In this document: positions 10,618 to 21,930 of the stretch, piece after piece | Layout of the letters: each line of letters starts with the position of its first letter | Position numbering within the stretch: the first letter of the stretch is position 1 | From: Pseudomonadota bacterium | GTDB lineage: Bacteria; Pseudomonadota; Gammaproteobacteria; Burkholderiales; Thiobacteraceae | Direction: 5' to 3' | Length of the DNA: 64,000 nucleotides | Assembly: GCA_021812385.1 (NCBI GenBank) | Contig: JAKANO010000008.1 | Span: 112,621-176,620, forward strand | Position numbers and translations under genes: made by a program | The notes under the pieces: model-generated | What the model saw: only the letters and a program-made list of their open reading frames with translations | What the model was told of the DNA's origin: nothing | The model's database searches: none

Positions 10618-11094
10618 ATGAAAACAAAAGCATTATGGTTCGCATGCTGGGCGCTCTGTTCTGGCGCGGCATGCGCCGAAACACCGCGTATGCATTTATG
10701 GATTACGCAACCGATTGCGGCTGTGTCTGACGTATCTGTTTGTCGCTTGCCCACAGCGGATGCATCCAAGCCGCCAAATATAAGCCTCATGCTCACGGAG
10801 CAGGACGTGGCCGCGTGGAACGATAAAACCGGCGTGTGGCGCTTGGATGAGCATCGGTTTCCGAATCAAGCAGCAGGCTGGCAACTCGCGGATCATTGTT
10901 TTGTTCTGGCGATCGATGGCAAGCAAGTTAGCAGTGGCGTGGTGCTGTGGAAGCATAGTGCGCGCCTGACGAAAATTCCGACCTTGTTGGTTTCGACGCG
11001 GCATCATGCGCTCGTCTTGCAGCTCGCCTCCGGCAGCAAAAGACCGATCGAATTAATTCATCAAAGTGAATTAGCCGCAATTTTGCAAAAGTAG
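10618..11094 (+). CDS. Hypothetical exported protein
   Basis: A 158-residue protein with a signal peptide (MKTKALWFACWALCSG, likely cut at ACA/ETP near residue 20). No family was recognised. The mature part is soluble, has a few cysteines and no repeats. An in-frame start farther upstream at 10576 would put the signal peptide inside the protein and was rejected. It may share a transcript with the DoxX gene. Function unknown. Confidence 0.65.
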   Translation: MKTKALWFACWALCSGAACAETPRMHLWITQPIAAVSDVSVCRLPTADASKPPNISLMLTEQDVAAWNDKTGVWRLDEHRFPNQAAGWQLADHCFVLAIDGKQVSSGVVLWKHSARLTKIPTLLVSTRHHALVLQLASGSKRPIELIHQSELAAILQK

Positions 11095-11127
11095 TTATAG
11101 AAAATAAAAGCGCGTGCGCCGGAAATT

Positions 11128-11646
11128 TTAAGCGCCCGCTTCATCCAAGAGCGCTGTATAAAGCGCCAGATCAGCGGCCGAGAAACAGCAAAAAATAATT
11201 TCACGCAGCCCGGGGAATTCCACGATTGCCGCCCGCACCGCGGACACCGCCACCTTGGCGGCCAAGGCCTTTGGGTAGCCATAGACCCCGGTGCTAATCG
11301 CAGGAAAAGCCAGTGAGCTGATTCCTGCGTCGGCGGCAAGCTCGATGCAGCGGCGGTAACAAGAAGCCAACAGCGCTGCTTCATTGTGCGTGCCGCCATG
11401 CCACACCGGGCCGACGCTATGAATGATAAATTTTGCAGGCAGTCGATAAGCCTTGGTGCGTTTTGCATCGCCCGTTTTACAGCCGCCGAGTTCGCGGCAC
11501 TCCTGAAGCAGTTCCGGCCCAGCAGCGCGATGGATTGCGCCATCCACGCCGCCGCCGCCAAGCAAAGAGGCATTCGCGGCATTGACGATGGCGTCAACAG
11601 CCAGGGTTGTAATATCGGCTTGCATCGCGCGTAGCGTGGCGGTCAT
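11128..11646 (-). CDS. Macrodomain protein, O-acetyl-ADP-ribose deacetylase (YmdB) type
   Basis: A 172-residue stand-alone macrodomain. Visible motifs are [36 protein letters not shown] (the ADP-ribose phosphate loop with the catalytic Asp) and [15 protein letters not shown] (second ligand loop). Such enzymes hydrolyse O-acetyl-ADP-ribose or remove ADP-ribose from acidic residues and can modulate RNase III in E. coli. It is transcribed alone against its neighbours, ending 33 nt from the end of the preceding plus-strand gene. Confidence 0.9.
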   Translation of the reverse strand: MTATLRAMQADITTLAVDAIVNAANASLLGGGGVDGAIHRAAGPELLQECRELGGCKTGDAKRTKAYRLPAKFIIHSVGPVWHGGTHNEAALLASCYRRCIELAADAGISSLAFPAISTGVYGYPKALAAKVAVSAVRAAIVEFPGLREIIFCCFSAADLALYTALLDEAGA

Positions 11647-11751
11647 GCTTAACTCGGCTTACCTAAATGGGGGTGGGAATGATTTTACGCCGATCCCATT
11701 AGCGCTATCCTATGATGAAGTTCCACCCCTATCATCGAGTGAGGAGGAATC

Positions 11752-12255
11752 ATGTCCAAACTGCTATCGAGTTTTATCTTGTTATTTTCCCTGGTTGCGG
11801 CCCCAGCTTTTGCTGAAGATCAGCCGGTAATCATCAAGATCCCGCGGCTTACGTTGGAAACAGCGCAGAAAATAGCGCATGCCGTCATTGTGGAATGCCG
11901 CAAAAATGCCTTGCAGGTGGGCGTAACGGTGATTGATCGGGGCGGTCATCCGGTGGTCGTTTTGCGCGATACGCTCGCCCCCGACCTTACCCTCGATATC
12001 AGCCGTCAGAAGGCCTACACGGCGATGTCATTCAATGCCGCCACTTCGACCATGGAAAACCGTTTCACCCAGCCGTTTTCGGTCGGCAAAGTTCCGGGCC
12101 TGATATTTTCTGCTGGGGGCGTTCCGATTGAGGCGGCGGGCAACATCGTCGGCGCAGTCGGCGTGAGCGGCGCACCTACAGGTGAACAAGATGAGAAATG
12201 TGCCAAAGCCGGCGTGCAGGCCGTACTGTTCGACCTGGAAACTGCGGCGCCCTAG
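11752..12255 (+). CDS. GlcG/HbpS-family periplasmic protein
   Basis: A 167-residue protein with a signal peptide (predicted cut after ~22 residues, AFA/EDQ) and the GlcG/HbpS (DUF336) fold: ETAQKIAHAVIVECRKN helix, VTVIDRGGHPVVVLRD, SRQKAYTA, and PGLIFSAGGVPIEAAGNIVGAVGVSGAP. The family includes heme-binding and glycolate-locus proteins; the actual ligand here is unknown. The ribosome-binding site gaggagg is strong. It is followed after 51 nt by a cytochrome b561-type gene, so a heme- or redox-linked role of the pair is possible. Confidence 0.85.
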   Translation: MSKLLSSFILLFSLVAAPAFAEDQPVIIKIPRLTLETAQKIAHAVIVECRKNALQVGVTVIDRGGHPVVVLRDTLAPDLTLDISRQKAYTAMSFNAATSTMENRFTQPFSVGKVPGLIFSAGGVPIEAAGNIVGAVGVSGAPTGEQDEKCAKAGVQAVLFDLETAAP

Positions 12256-12306
12256 CAAAACGATTTAGACGGAAAGCGATTACAAGCGGAGGCCAAGGAG
12301 TCACCC

Positions 12307-12936
12307 ATGAAAACAAAAATTCTGGTTTGGGATGTACCGACACGCGTCTTTCACTGGCTGCTGGCGCTGTCTTTTCTGGGCGCCTATCTCACCGGTGAGG
12401 AAGAAAACTATCAAAACCTGCATCTTGAGTTCGGCTACATTTTGCTGGGCTTAATTGGCTTTCGGTTGATCTGGGGCGTGGTTGGCAGCCGTTATGCGCG
12501 CTTTAGCGCCTTTTGGTTTAAGCCGCGCGAGATCATGCGCTACTTGCAGTCGCTGTGGCGCAAAAATCCCGAGCATTATGTCGGACACAACCCGGCCGGC
12601 AGCGCGGACATCTTCCTTTTGTTGGGCTTGGGCCTGATTTCCAGTATTTCGGGGCTCATGGCGTACTATAAAGTCGGGGGCGAGTGGCTGGAAGAACTGC
12701 ACGAAGTTAGCGTGAATATTATGCTCGCCGTGGTGCTGGCGCATATCGCAGGCGTCGCGCTCAGCAGTTATCTGCACCGGGAAAACCTGCCGCGCGCGAT
12801 GCTGACCGGCACTAAATTCGGCGAGCCGAGCCAGGGCATCAGCAGGGCTTACGCGTGGCTTGGCGTCTTGTTGATACTGGCGGTCGCGGCTTTTTGGTAT
12901 TGGTTTCCAGCCTTGGGCTTAACCGTCAGCAAATAA
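12307..12936 (+). CDS. Cytochrome b561-type membrane protein
   Basis: A 209-residue integral membrane protein of the Ni/Fe-hydrogenase cytochrome b / cytochrome b561 type. It opens with VWDVPTRVFHWLLALSF, the typical first helix with a heme-ligand His, and has further His in helices 2 (HLEFGYILLG), 3-4 (HEVSVN, AHIAGVALSSYLHRENLPRAM). It should pass electrons between the quinone pool and a periplasmic or soluble partner, often a small cytochrome c; none is adjacent. It ends 12 nt before a convergent TPR gene, and a 14-nt palindrome at 12937-12950 sits between them. Confidence 0.85.
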   Translation: MKTKILVWDVPTRVFHWLLALSFLGAYLTGEEENYQNLHLEFGYILLGLIGFRLIWGVVGSRYARFSAFWFKPREIMRYLQSLWRKNPEHYVGHNPAGSADIFLLLGLGLISSISGLMAYYKVGGEWLEELHEVSVNIMLAVVLAHIAGVALSSYLHRENLPRAMLTGTKFGEPSQGISRAYAWLGVLLILAVAAFWYWFPALGLTVSK

Positions 12937-12948
12937 AAAGCGGCCGCT

Positions 12949-13284
12949 TTAAGGCGCGCCCGCGCCAAGCAGCTTTTCGATGCGCTTGGCAAATACCGCC
13001 ATTTCTTTCGCCGCCTGCTTATCGCCGCGCTTTTCTGCGACGGCGATGCCGCTTTGGTAAGCAGCCAAGGCTGCGTTTAATTGGCCGGTTTCGTTCAAGG
13101 CTTTACCCAATAATTTCCACGCGGCCGAGTAATTGGGGTCGAACGTGACGGCCTGCTGCAAATGCGCGGCGGCTTGATCGAACTGGCTCAGCTTGGAAAA
13201 TTCATTGCCCAGGCTGAAGCGCAGCAAGGCATTGTCGCGGCCAGCAGCCAGCATTTTTTCTAAGTTTTGAATCACGGCATTCAT
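12949..13284 (-). CDS. Small TPR protein
   Basis: A 111-residue soluble protein made of about three tetratricopeptide repeats (LLRFSLGNEFSKLSQFDQ, AAWKLLGKALNETGQLN and a degenerate third). Such short TPR proteins next to leuS are common in Betaproteobacteria and are taken to mediate protein contacts; no partner is visible. It diverges from leuS, with only 67 nt between the starts for both promoters. Confidence 0.8.
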   Translation of the reverse strand: MNAVIQNLEKMLAAGRDNALLRFSLGNEFSKLSQFDQAAAHLQQAVTFDPNYSAAWKLLGKALNETGQLNAALAAYQSGIAVAEKRGDKQAAKEMAVFAKRIEKLLGAGAP

Positions 13285-13300
13285 CGGTGGGGCATCCTAG

Positions 13301-15940
<2,640 letters not shown>

Positions 15941-15991
15941 TTGGGTTAAACTGGCAAGAAAATTCGCCAATCTAGGCGACAAGGACAAAAA

Positions 15992-16474
15992 ATGGGTTTG
16001 CGGCAAATCTTGGTTTTATGGTGTGTACTCAGTCTTGGCGCCTGCGGCTTCCAGTTGCGCGGCAATGCCTCTTTGCCTTTTGATAGTTTGTACGTCGAAG
16101 GCGGGCAAGATATCGCGGTGGATTTGCAACGCGCGATTCGGCCGACAACCACCAAGGTCACGGACAAGGCACAAGAAGCTCAAGCCGTGCTGCAAATTTT
16201 GAACGAATCGCGCGAGAAGCGCATCCTGACGCTGAGCAGCGCCGGCCGCGTGAATGAGTTTCGTCTGCTCTATCGGGTGGATTTCAAAGTCATCGACAAA
16301 GCGGGCCGTGAACTGCTGAAGCAGCAGCAAGTCGAGCTGCGCCGCGATATCACTTTCAATGACAGCCAGACCCTGGCCAAGGAATCCGAAGAGGCTTTGT
16401 TGTACCGCGATATGCAAGCGGATGCGGTGCAGCAAATCTTTCGCCGCATGAGCGCTATTCGCGCCACTCCCTAA
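15992..16474 (+). CDS. lptE: LPS-assembly lipoprotein LptE
   Basis: Outer-membrane lipoprotein that plugs the LptD barrel and helps place LPS at the cell surface. The 160-residue product starts with a lipoprotein signal (LSLGACGF, lipidated Cys18) followed by FQLRG, the family's start of the mature protein. The remainder has the alternating beta/alpha LptE pattern (EKRILTLSSAGRVNEFRLLY). It lies between leuS and holA, the usual proteobacterial order. Confidence 0.93.
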   Translation: MGLRQILVLWCVLSLGACGFQLRGNASLPFDSLYVEGGQDIAVDLQRAIRPTTTKVTDKAQEAQAVLQILNESREKRILTLSSAGRVNEFRLLYRVDFKVIDKAGRELLKQQQVELRRDITFNDSQTLAKESEEALLYRDMQADAVQQIFRRMSAIRATP

Positions 16475-16477
16475 GCG

Positions 16478-17500
16478 ATGCAGTTACGTCCGGAAAAGCT
16501 GGCCGCGCATCTACAACAAGGCTTGCAAGCGCTCTACATTGTGAGCGGCGATGAGCCGCTGTTGACGATGGAAGCCGCGGATGCGATTCGCTTGCGCGCC
16601 AAGCAAGAAGACTATTTGGAGCGCGAGGTGCTGGCGGTGGAAACCGGTTTCAGCTGGAGCCAGTTGCGCGCCAGCTCCGCCAGCTTGTCTTTGTTCGCCT
16701 CAAAGCGCGTGTTGGAGCTGCGCATTCCCGGCGGCAAGCCCGGTACCGAGGGCGCGGCGGCGTTGGAAGCGTATGCGGCCGATTTGCCGCCCGATACGCT
16801 GAGCTTGGTGCTGTTGCCAAAGCTCGATAAACGCACCAAGGACAGCGCTTGGTTCAGCGCATTGAGCGCGGCGGGCGCGGTGGTGGAGGTTTATCCGGTT
16901 GCATTGGATGACTTGCCGGAATGGGCCGCGCGCCGCTTGGCCGCGCAAAACCAAAGCGCCGACCGTGAGACCTTGGCCTTTCTCGCCCAATCGGTCGAGG
17001 GCAATTTGCTCGCCGCGCATCAAGAAATTCAAAAACTCGGCCTGCTCTATCCCGCAGGAAAATTAAGCTTCGATGAGGTGAGCGAGGCGGTTTTAAACGT
17101 GGCGCGCTTCGATGTGTTTCAGTTGGGCGACGCCATGCTGCAAGGCGATGCAGCGCGTGCTGCGCGCATTCTCGACGGTTTGCGCGGCGAAGGCCAGAAG
17201 CCGATCCCGGTCTTGGGCGTATTGGCATGGCTTACCCGCAGCCTGAATAAGGCGAAGTTAGCGCTTGCTTGTGGAACCGATATGGCGGGCGCGTTGCGCG
17301 AAGGCGGGTTCTGGGGCGAGCGGCAAAATCTGGCACGGCGCGCCCTGCCCCGGCTCTCCGTCGAGACCCTGGCCAATGCGCAACGCCAGGCAGCGGAAAT
17401 TGATAGAATGAGCAAAGGGCTGAAGCCCGGCGATGTGTGGGATGCTTTGCTGTCGCTGGTATTGTCGATTGCAAAACCGGAAAAGTGGGCGCATGCCTAG
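16478..17500 (+). CDS. holA: DNA polymerase III subunit delta
   Basis: Clamp-loader subunit that opens the beta clamp. 340 residues, close to E. coli HolA (343). The N-terminal block with [19 protein letters not shown] is typical, followed by degenerate AAA+ modules and the helical collar domain. It starts 3 nt after the lptE stop. The 3' end overlaps possible upstream starts of proA. Confidence 0.94.
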   Translation: MQLRPEKLAAHLQQGLQALYIVSGDEPLLTMEAADAIRLRAKQEDYLEREVLAVETGFSWSQLRASSASLSLFASKRVLELRIPGGKPGTEGAAALEAYAADLPPDTLSLVLLPKLDKRTKDSAWFSALSAAGAVVEVYPVALDDLPEWAARRLAAQNQSADRETLAFLAQSVEGNLLAAHQEIQKLGLLYPAGKLSFDEVSEAVLNVARFDVFQLGDAMLQGDAARAARILDGLRGEGQKPIPVLGVLAWLTRSLNKAKLALACGTDMAGALREGGFWGERQNLARRALPRLSVETLANAQRQAAEIDRMSKGLKPGDVWDALLSLVLSIAKPEKWAHA

Positions 17501-17522
17501 CGCCAAAATGAAGAAGCGAGAT

Positions 17523-18779
17523 ATGGACGTTAAACAATACATGCAAACCGTGGGCAGCCAAGCCCGCGCCGCTTCGCGCAGCATCGCGCGCGCCGACACC
17601 AATGCCAAGAACAAGGCCTTGTTGGCGATGGCGGATGCGATCCTGCGCGATCAAGATAAGTTGCTGGCCGCCAATGCCAAGGATATGCAGCACGCCAAGG
17701 CCAGCGGCCTGGACGCCGCCCTGCTGGATCGGCTGCAAATCAACGCCAAAGGCGTGGCCGGCATGGCCGAGGGTTTGCGCCAGATCGTCGCCTTACCCGA
17801 TCCAGTGGGCGAGATTACCGGCTTGAATTACCGGCCTTCCGGCATCCAGGTGGGCAAGATGCGCGTGCCGCTGGGCGTGGTCGGCATCATTTACGAGGCG
17901 CGGCCCAATGTGACCGCCGACGCTGCCGGTCTGTGTTTGAAATCCGGCAACGCCGCGATCCTGCGCGGTGGCTCAGAGGCGCTGAATTCCAACCAAGCGA
18001 TTGCCGCCTGCGTGCGGGAAGGCCTGGCCGCCGCCGGCTTGCCGGAAACGGCGGTGCAGGTGATCGAGACCACCGATCGTGCAGCGGTGGGCGAGTTGAT
18101 CACCATGAAGGAATTCGTCGATGTGATCGTGCCGCGCGGCGGCAAGGGCCTGATCGAGCGCCTGATGAACGATGCGCGCATCCCGGTGATCAAGCATTTG
18201 CACGGCGTGTGTCATGTGTATATCGATGACCATGCCGACTTGGATAAAGCCACGCGCATCGCCGACAACGCCAAGACCAGCCGCTACGGCACCTGCAATA
18301 CCATGGAGACCTTGCTGGTGGCGCAGAGCGTGGCGCAGCAAGTCTTGCCCGGCTTGGCCAAAATTTATTTCGACAAGGGCGTGGAGCTGCGCGGTTGTCC
18401 GGCATCACGCGCCATCGTTGCGCAAATGCAAGCGGCGACCGAAGAAGATTGGCATACCGAATACTTGGCGCCGATCCTATCGGTGCGCGTGGTGACGGGC
18501 ATCGATCAAGCCATCGAACATATCAACACTTACGGCTCGCAGCACACCGACTCCATCGTCACCGAGGATTACACCCGGGCGCGGCGTTTCCTGCGCGAAG
18601 TGGATTCCAGCAGCGTGATGGTGAATGCCTCGACGCGCTTTGCCGATGGCTTCGAATATGGCCTGGGCGCGGAGATCGGTATTTCCACCGATAAGATTCA
18701 CGCTCGCGGCCCGGTCGGCCTGGAAGGTTTAACCTCGCAAAAATTCATCGTGCTCGGCGATGGGCATGTGCGGGGTTAA
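17523..18779 (+). CDS. proA: Gamma-glutamyl phosphate reductase
   Basis: NADPH-dependent reduction of gamma-glutamyl phosphate to glutamate semialdehyde, the second step of proline synthesis. From the ATG at 17523 (MDVKQYM) the protein has 418 residues (E. coli 417). Aldehyde-dehydrogenase-fold features include [15 protein letters not shown], the catalytic-Cys region GTCNTMET and the C-terminal [18 protein letters not shown] block ([12 protein letters not shown]). In-frame ATGs at 17493 and 17508 would give a slightly longer N-terminus; 17523 is preferred for family length. nadD follows in the same reading frame directly after the stop. Confidence 0.95.
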   Translation: MDVKQYMQTVGSQARAASRSIARADTNAKNKALLAMADAILRDQDKLLAANAKDMQHAKASGLDAALLDRLQINAKGVAGMAEGLRQIVALPDPVGEITGLNYRPSGIQVGKMRVPLGVVGIIYEARPNVTADAAGLCLKSGNAAILRGGSEALNSNQAIAACVREGLAAAGLPETAVQVIETTDRAAVGELITMKEFVDVIVPRGGKGLIERLMNDARIPVIKHLHGVCHVYIDDHADLDKATRIADNAKTSRYGTCNTMETLLVAQSVAQQVLPGLAKIYFDKGVELRGCPASRAIVAQMQAATEEDWHTEYLAPILSVRVVTGIDQAIEHINTYGSQHTDSIVTEDYTRARRFLREVDSSSVMVNASTRFADGFEYGLGAEIGISTDKIHARGPVGLEGLTSQKFIVLGDGHVRG

Positions 18780-18782
18780 GTT

Positions 18783-19436
18783 CTGAGCGGGCTTGGAATC
18801 TTCGGCGGCACCTTCGACCCAATTCATTTCGGTCATCTGCGCTTGGCGCAAGAAGCATTGACCGGCTTGCAGCTGCAGCAAATCCGCTTTATTCCCGCGG
18901 GTCAGCCGCCGCATCGCGCCGCGCCGCGCGTGACCGCGGCGATGCGCTTAGACATGGTACGCCTAGCCTGCGCCGACAATCCGCATTTTGCGGTGGATGC
19001 GCGCGAGGTGTTGCGCGCCGCGCCGAGTTATACCGTGGACAGCTTAAGCGAATTGCGCGGTGAAGTCGGCGCAAGCCAGGCCTTGTGTTTATTGCTCGGC
19101 GCCGATGCTTACCTTGGCTTGCATACCTGGCATTGCTGGCAAGCGCTGTTTCAGCTCGCGCACCTCGTGATCGCGCACCGCCCGGGTTTTCCGCAATCCG
19201 CTTGGACCGAGCGCATGCCGCCGGCCTTGCAACAAGAACATCAAATGCGCTACACCGAAGACGCTAGCGACTTGAGAAATACTCCATCGGGTCGCATCTA
19301 TGCCTTACCCATTACGGCGCTCGATATTTCCGCATCGCATATCCGCATGGATTTACAGCGCGGCATCAGCCCGCGTTACCTATTACCGGACGCGGTGCTT
19401 CACTATATTTCAACTAAACAACTGTATAAGCAATGA
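18783..19436 (+). CDS. nadD: Nicotinate-nucleotide adenylyltransferase NadD, probable CTG start
   Basis: Joins nicotinate mononucleotide to AMP in NAD synthesis. The signature IFGGTFDPIHFGHL of the nucleotidyltransferase fold begins within the first six residues, so the gene must start just after the proA stop at 18777-18779, which is in the same frame. Between that stop and the signature there is no ATG, GTG or TTG; the only near-cognate options are CTG at 18783 or ATC at 18798. CTG gives 217 residues (E. coli 213) and has a weak purine run (gcgggg) about 7 nt upstream. A TTG at 18843 would delete the catalytic motif. The C-terminus has the SASHIRMDLQRGIS block. The stop overlaps rsfS (ATGA). 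Confidence 0.88.
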   Translation: MSGLGIFGGTFDPIHFGHLRLAQEALTGLQLQQIRFIPAGQPPHRAAPRVTAAMRLDMVRLACADNPHFAVDAREVLRAAPSYTVDSLSELRGEVGASQALCLLLGADAYLGLHTWHCWQALFQLAHLVIAHRPGFPQSAWTERMPPALQQEHQMRYTEDASDLRNTPSGRIYALPITALDISASHIRMDLQRGISPRYLLPDAVLHYISTKQLYKQ

Positions 19437-19792
19437 CTCCTGAAGCCATGAAAAAAGCCGTCGTCGCCGCCCTTGAGGATATCAAGGCCAGCGACATTGT
19501 CGTGCTGAACGTAAAAAAACTGACCTCGATGACGGATTACATGATCATCGCCAGCGGCGAATCCTCGCGCCAAGTCAAAGCCCTGGCGCGCAACGTCGTG
19601 GAAAAATTAAAAGAGCGCGGTGCGGAAATCGTCGGCGTCGAAGGCGAAGATAGCGGCGAATGGGTGTTGGTGGATCTCGGCCACATCATCGTGCATATCA
19701 TGCATCCGGCGGTGCGCGAATACTACAACCTGGAAGAGTTGTGGGAAGCGCCCAAGGCGCCGCGCAAAAAAGCTTCAGCCAAAGATGCCTAA
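19433..19792 (+). CDS. rsfS: Ribosome silencing factor RsfS
   Basis: Binds ribosomal protein uL14 and blocks joining of subunits under starvation. The 119 residues show the family core [45 protein letters not shown] and [17 protein letters not shown]. Overlaps nadD by 4 nt and is followed by rlmH after 23 nt, as in most proteobacteria. Confidence 0.96.
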   Translation: MTPEAMKKAVVAALEDIKASDIVVLNVKKLTSMTDYMIIASGESSRQVKALARNVVEKLKERGAEIVGVEGEDSGEWVLVDLGHIIVHIMHPAVREYYNLEELWEAPKAPRKKASAKDA

Positions 19793-19815
19793 TTCGAAGC
19801 GCTTGCTGTCCTAAG

Positions 19816-20286
19816 ATGGAGTTCATCGTCACCGCCGTTGGCACGCGCATGCCGAACTGGGTCGACGAGGCTTTTGCGGAATATCAAAAGCGCATGCCGC
19901 GCGAAGCACGCATCAAACTGCTGGAAATTAAACCGGAGAAGCGCGACGGCGGAAAAACGGCGCAACAAGTGATGGCGACAGAGGCCGAGCGCATTGCCGG
20001 CGCGCTGCCCAAAAGCGCTCTGTGCATCGCACTGGATGAACACGGCAAACAATTCACCAGCCAAGCGCTGGCGCAAGAAATGCAAAAGTGGCTCGGGGGC
20101 GGGCGTGATGTGAGCCTGATCATCGGCGGCGCCGATGGGCTGGCGCCGGACATCAAAGCGCGTGCCGATCTGCTCTGGTCGCTCTCCCCCTTGACCCTGC
20201 CGCACGGCATGGTGCGCGTGTTGTTGGCAGAGCAACTGTATCGCGCGCACAGCATTTTGCAGGGGCATCCGTATCATCGGGAGTGA
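19816..20286 (+). CDS. rlmH: 23S rRNA (pseudouridine1915-N3)-methyltransferase RlmH
   Basis: SPOUT-class methyltransferase acting on helix 69 of 23S rRNA in the 70S ribosome. From the ATG at 19816 it has 156 residues (E. coli 155). It contains [15 protein letters not shown], the SAM-binding knot LIIGGADGL, and the invariant end [23 protein letters not shown]. An upstream in-frame extension into rsfS is not conserved and was rejected. A palindromic repeat element starts 15 nt downstream, cutting it off from maf-rng. Confidence 0.96.
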   Translation: MEFIVTAVGTRMPNWVDEAFAEYQKRMPREARIKLLEIKPEKRDGGKTAQQVMATEAERIAGALPKSALCIALDEHGKQFTSQALAQEMQKWLGGGRDVSLIIGGADGLAPDIKARADLLWSLSPLTLPHGMVRVLLAEQLYRAHSILQGHPYHRE

Positions 20287-20301
20287 TACAAAGATTGCTT
20301 T

Positions 20302-20423
20302 ACCGCCAAGACGCCAAGAGTGCCAAGAAATTCAAAAGATAGAATCTAAATGATTGGCTGATGCGATGCCGGGATAAACTCCATCTGAACGGTTTTTCTT
20401 GGCGCTCTTGGCGTCTTGGCGGT
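20302..20423. repeat. Palindromic intergenic repeat (ccgccaag/cttggcgg type)
   Basis: Two 29-nt arms (20302-20330 and 20395-20423) are inverted copies with one mismatch, separated by a 64-nt centre. Each arm is itself built from short repeated words (gccaag at 10-12-nt spacing). The design, a long hairpin with word-repeat arms, matches the element at 48147-48316. It lies between rlmH and the DUF2238 gene and probably forms a stable hairpin in RNA. No open reading frame inside. Confidence 0.8.
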
Positions 20424-20440
20424 TAGATAGGGTTTTATCG

Positions 20441-21070
20441 ATGACCAAATTCATCCTCTGGCTGACAATTTATTTTGGTGTGCTGCTCTGGTCCGGCATC
20501 GTGCCCAAGGACTATTTCACCTGGATTTTGGAAGTGCTGCCGGCGTTGTTCGGCTTCGTCGTGCTCGCCGCCACCTACCGTCGTTTTCCCCTGACGCCGC
20601 TGGCGTATTGGCTGGTGCTCGGGCATTGCGTCATTCTGATGATCGGCGGCCATTACACTTATGCGGAAGTGCCATGGTTCAATTGGCTGCGCGATGCACT
20701 GCACTGGCAGCGCAATAATTACGACAAGGTCGGACATTTTGCCCAAGGTTTTATCCCGGCGATTTTGGCGCGCGAAATTCTGTGGCGGCTGGACGTGGTG
20801 CGCGGGCGCGGCTGGATGAATTTTATCGTGCTCAGCATCTGTCTTGCCCTAAGCGCGAGTTATGAATTGGTGGAATGGGGTGTCGCGCTCGCGTCGGGCG
20901 ATTCCGCCGTAGCGTTTCTGGCCACCCAAGGCGACCCCTGGGATACGCAATCCGATATGGGCTTTGCGCTATTGGGCGCGATACTTGCCCTGGCCTTATT
21001 GAGCAAATGGCATGATCGTCAACTAGCGCGTTTGAATGCAGTGCGAGCGCCAAAAAATGATAAGCTCTAA
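20441..21070 (+). CDS. DUF2238 (YjdF-type) membrane protein
   Basis: A 209-residue protein with about six membrane segments and the DUF2238 signatures: HYTYAEVPWFNWL, YDKVGHFAQGF, SYELVEWGVAL and QGDPWDTQSDMGFALLGA. Acidic and histidine residues inside the membrane regions recall ion- or lipid-handling enzymes, but the family's function is unknown. The start is the ATG after the repeat; a longer reading frame running into the repeat arm was rejected. Interrupts the usual rlmH-maf order. Confidence 0.85.
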   Translation: MTKFILWLTIYFGVLLWSGIVPKDYFTWILEVLPALFGFVVLAATYRRFPLTPLAYWLVLGHCVILMIGGHYTYAEVPWFNWLRDALHWQRNNYDKVGHFAQGFIPAILAREILWRLDVVRGRGWMNFIVLSICLALSASYELVEWGVALASGDSAVAFLATQGDPWDTQSDMGFALLGAILALALLSKWHDRQLARLNAVRAPKNDKL

Positions 21071-21105
21071 AAAATTCAAAATCGAAAATCAGGAGGCTGG
21101 CGGAT

Positions 21106-21306
21106 ATGGATAAAACCATTGCATTAGGCGGCAACATCGTGGGTTTGGCTGGGGTGCTTTTGACCGTCGCGGCGGGTGTGGCGCGCATCATGGGCCATTA
21201 TCATTTGGCCGGGTTCGAGATCATGACCTTGTTCGTGGGCGGCATGGGGTTGATGCTGATCGGCAGCTTCGCCAAGCTGCACATTCTGACCAGCCAACGC
21301 GGCTAA
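21106..21306 (+). CDS. Small two-helix membrane protein
   Basis: A 66-residue protein with two hydrophobic segments (residues ~6-26 and ~38-58) separated by a short polar loop with His and Gly. A strong ribosome-binding site (aggaggctgg) stands before the ATG, and it lies between two real genes in the same direction, so it is likely expressed. No family recognised. Confidence 0.65.
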   Translation: MDKTIALGGNIVGLAGVLLTVAAGVARIMGHYHLAGFEIMTLFVGGMGLMLIGSFAKLHILTSQRG

Positions 21307-21336
21307 TAGCGCAATTTTGCGGCAGCTGACGCGATC

Positions 21337-21930
21337 ATGACGAGCGCGGCACAAATCTATTTGGCTTCGCAATCGCCGCGGCGGCGCGAACTGTTGCAGC
21401 AAATTGGCGTGCGCTTTCGGGTACTGGTGCCGGACGTGAACGAGGCGCCGCTGGCGCGCGAAAGCCCCGAGGCTTATGTGCTGCGCATCGCGCGCATTAA
21501 GGCCGAAGTGACTTGGATGCGGATTTGCGAGCGCCGCATGAAACCCTATCCGGTTTTAGCGGCGGATACCGCCGTGATCCTGGGGCGGCATATTCTCGGC
21601 AAGCCCGCCACGGATGCCGCGGCGCGGGGGATGTTGAAAGCGCTATCCGGCCGTACGCATCAGGTGCTTACATCGATCGCGATCGCGCACGAAAATAAAT
21701 TGCAATTGGCGACATCGGTCAGCAAAGTAAAATTCCGCCGCCTATCGGATGCGGAAATCGCGCACTATGTCGCCAGCGGCGAACCGCATGACAAGGCCGG
21801 TGGCTATGGCATTCAGGGTTTGGCGGCGGCTTTCATCGCGCGTATCGAAGGCAGTTATTCCGGGGTGATGGGTTTGCCCTTATTCGAGACGGCGCGCCTA
21901 CTTAAGACTTTTGGTGTTCAAGTGCTATGA
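21337..21930 (+). CDS. maf: Maf-family nucleoside triphosphate pyrophosphatase (dTTP/UTP type)
   Basis: House-cleaning enzyme that hydrolyses dTTP, UTP and modified nucleotides. 197 residues with LASQSPRRRELL at the N-terminus, AADTAVIL, LSGRTHQVLT and the GGYGIQGLAAAFIARIEGSYSGVMGLPL block. The YhdE-type GGYGIQG variant points to dTTP/UTP preference. Overlaps the rng start by 4 nt. Confidence 0.95.
   Translation: MTSAAQIYLASQSPRRRELLQQIGVRFRVLVPDVNEAPLARESPEAYVLRIARIKAEVTWMRICERRMKPYPVLAADTAVILGRHILGKPATDAAARGMLKALSGRTHQVLTSIAIAHENKLQLATSVSKVKFRRLSDAEIAHYVASGEPHDKAGGYGIQGLAAAFIARIEGSYSGVMGLPLFETARLLKTFGVQVL

Noticed and set aside
18843..19436. TTG start for nadD
   Set aside because: Would remove the GGTFDPIHFGHL nucleotide-binding motif without which NadD cannot work.
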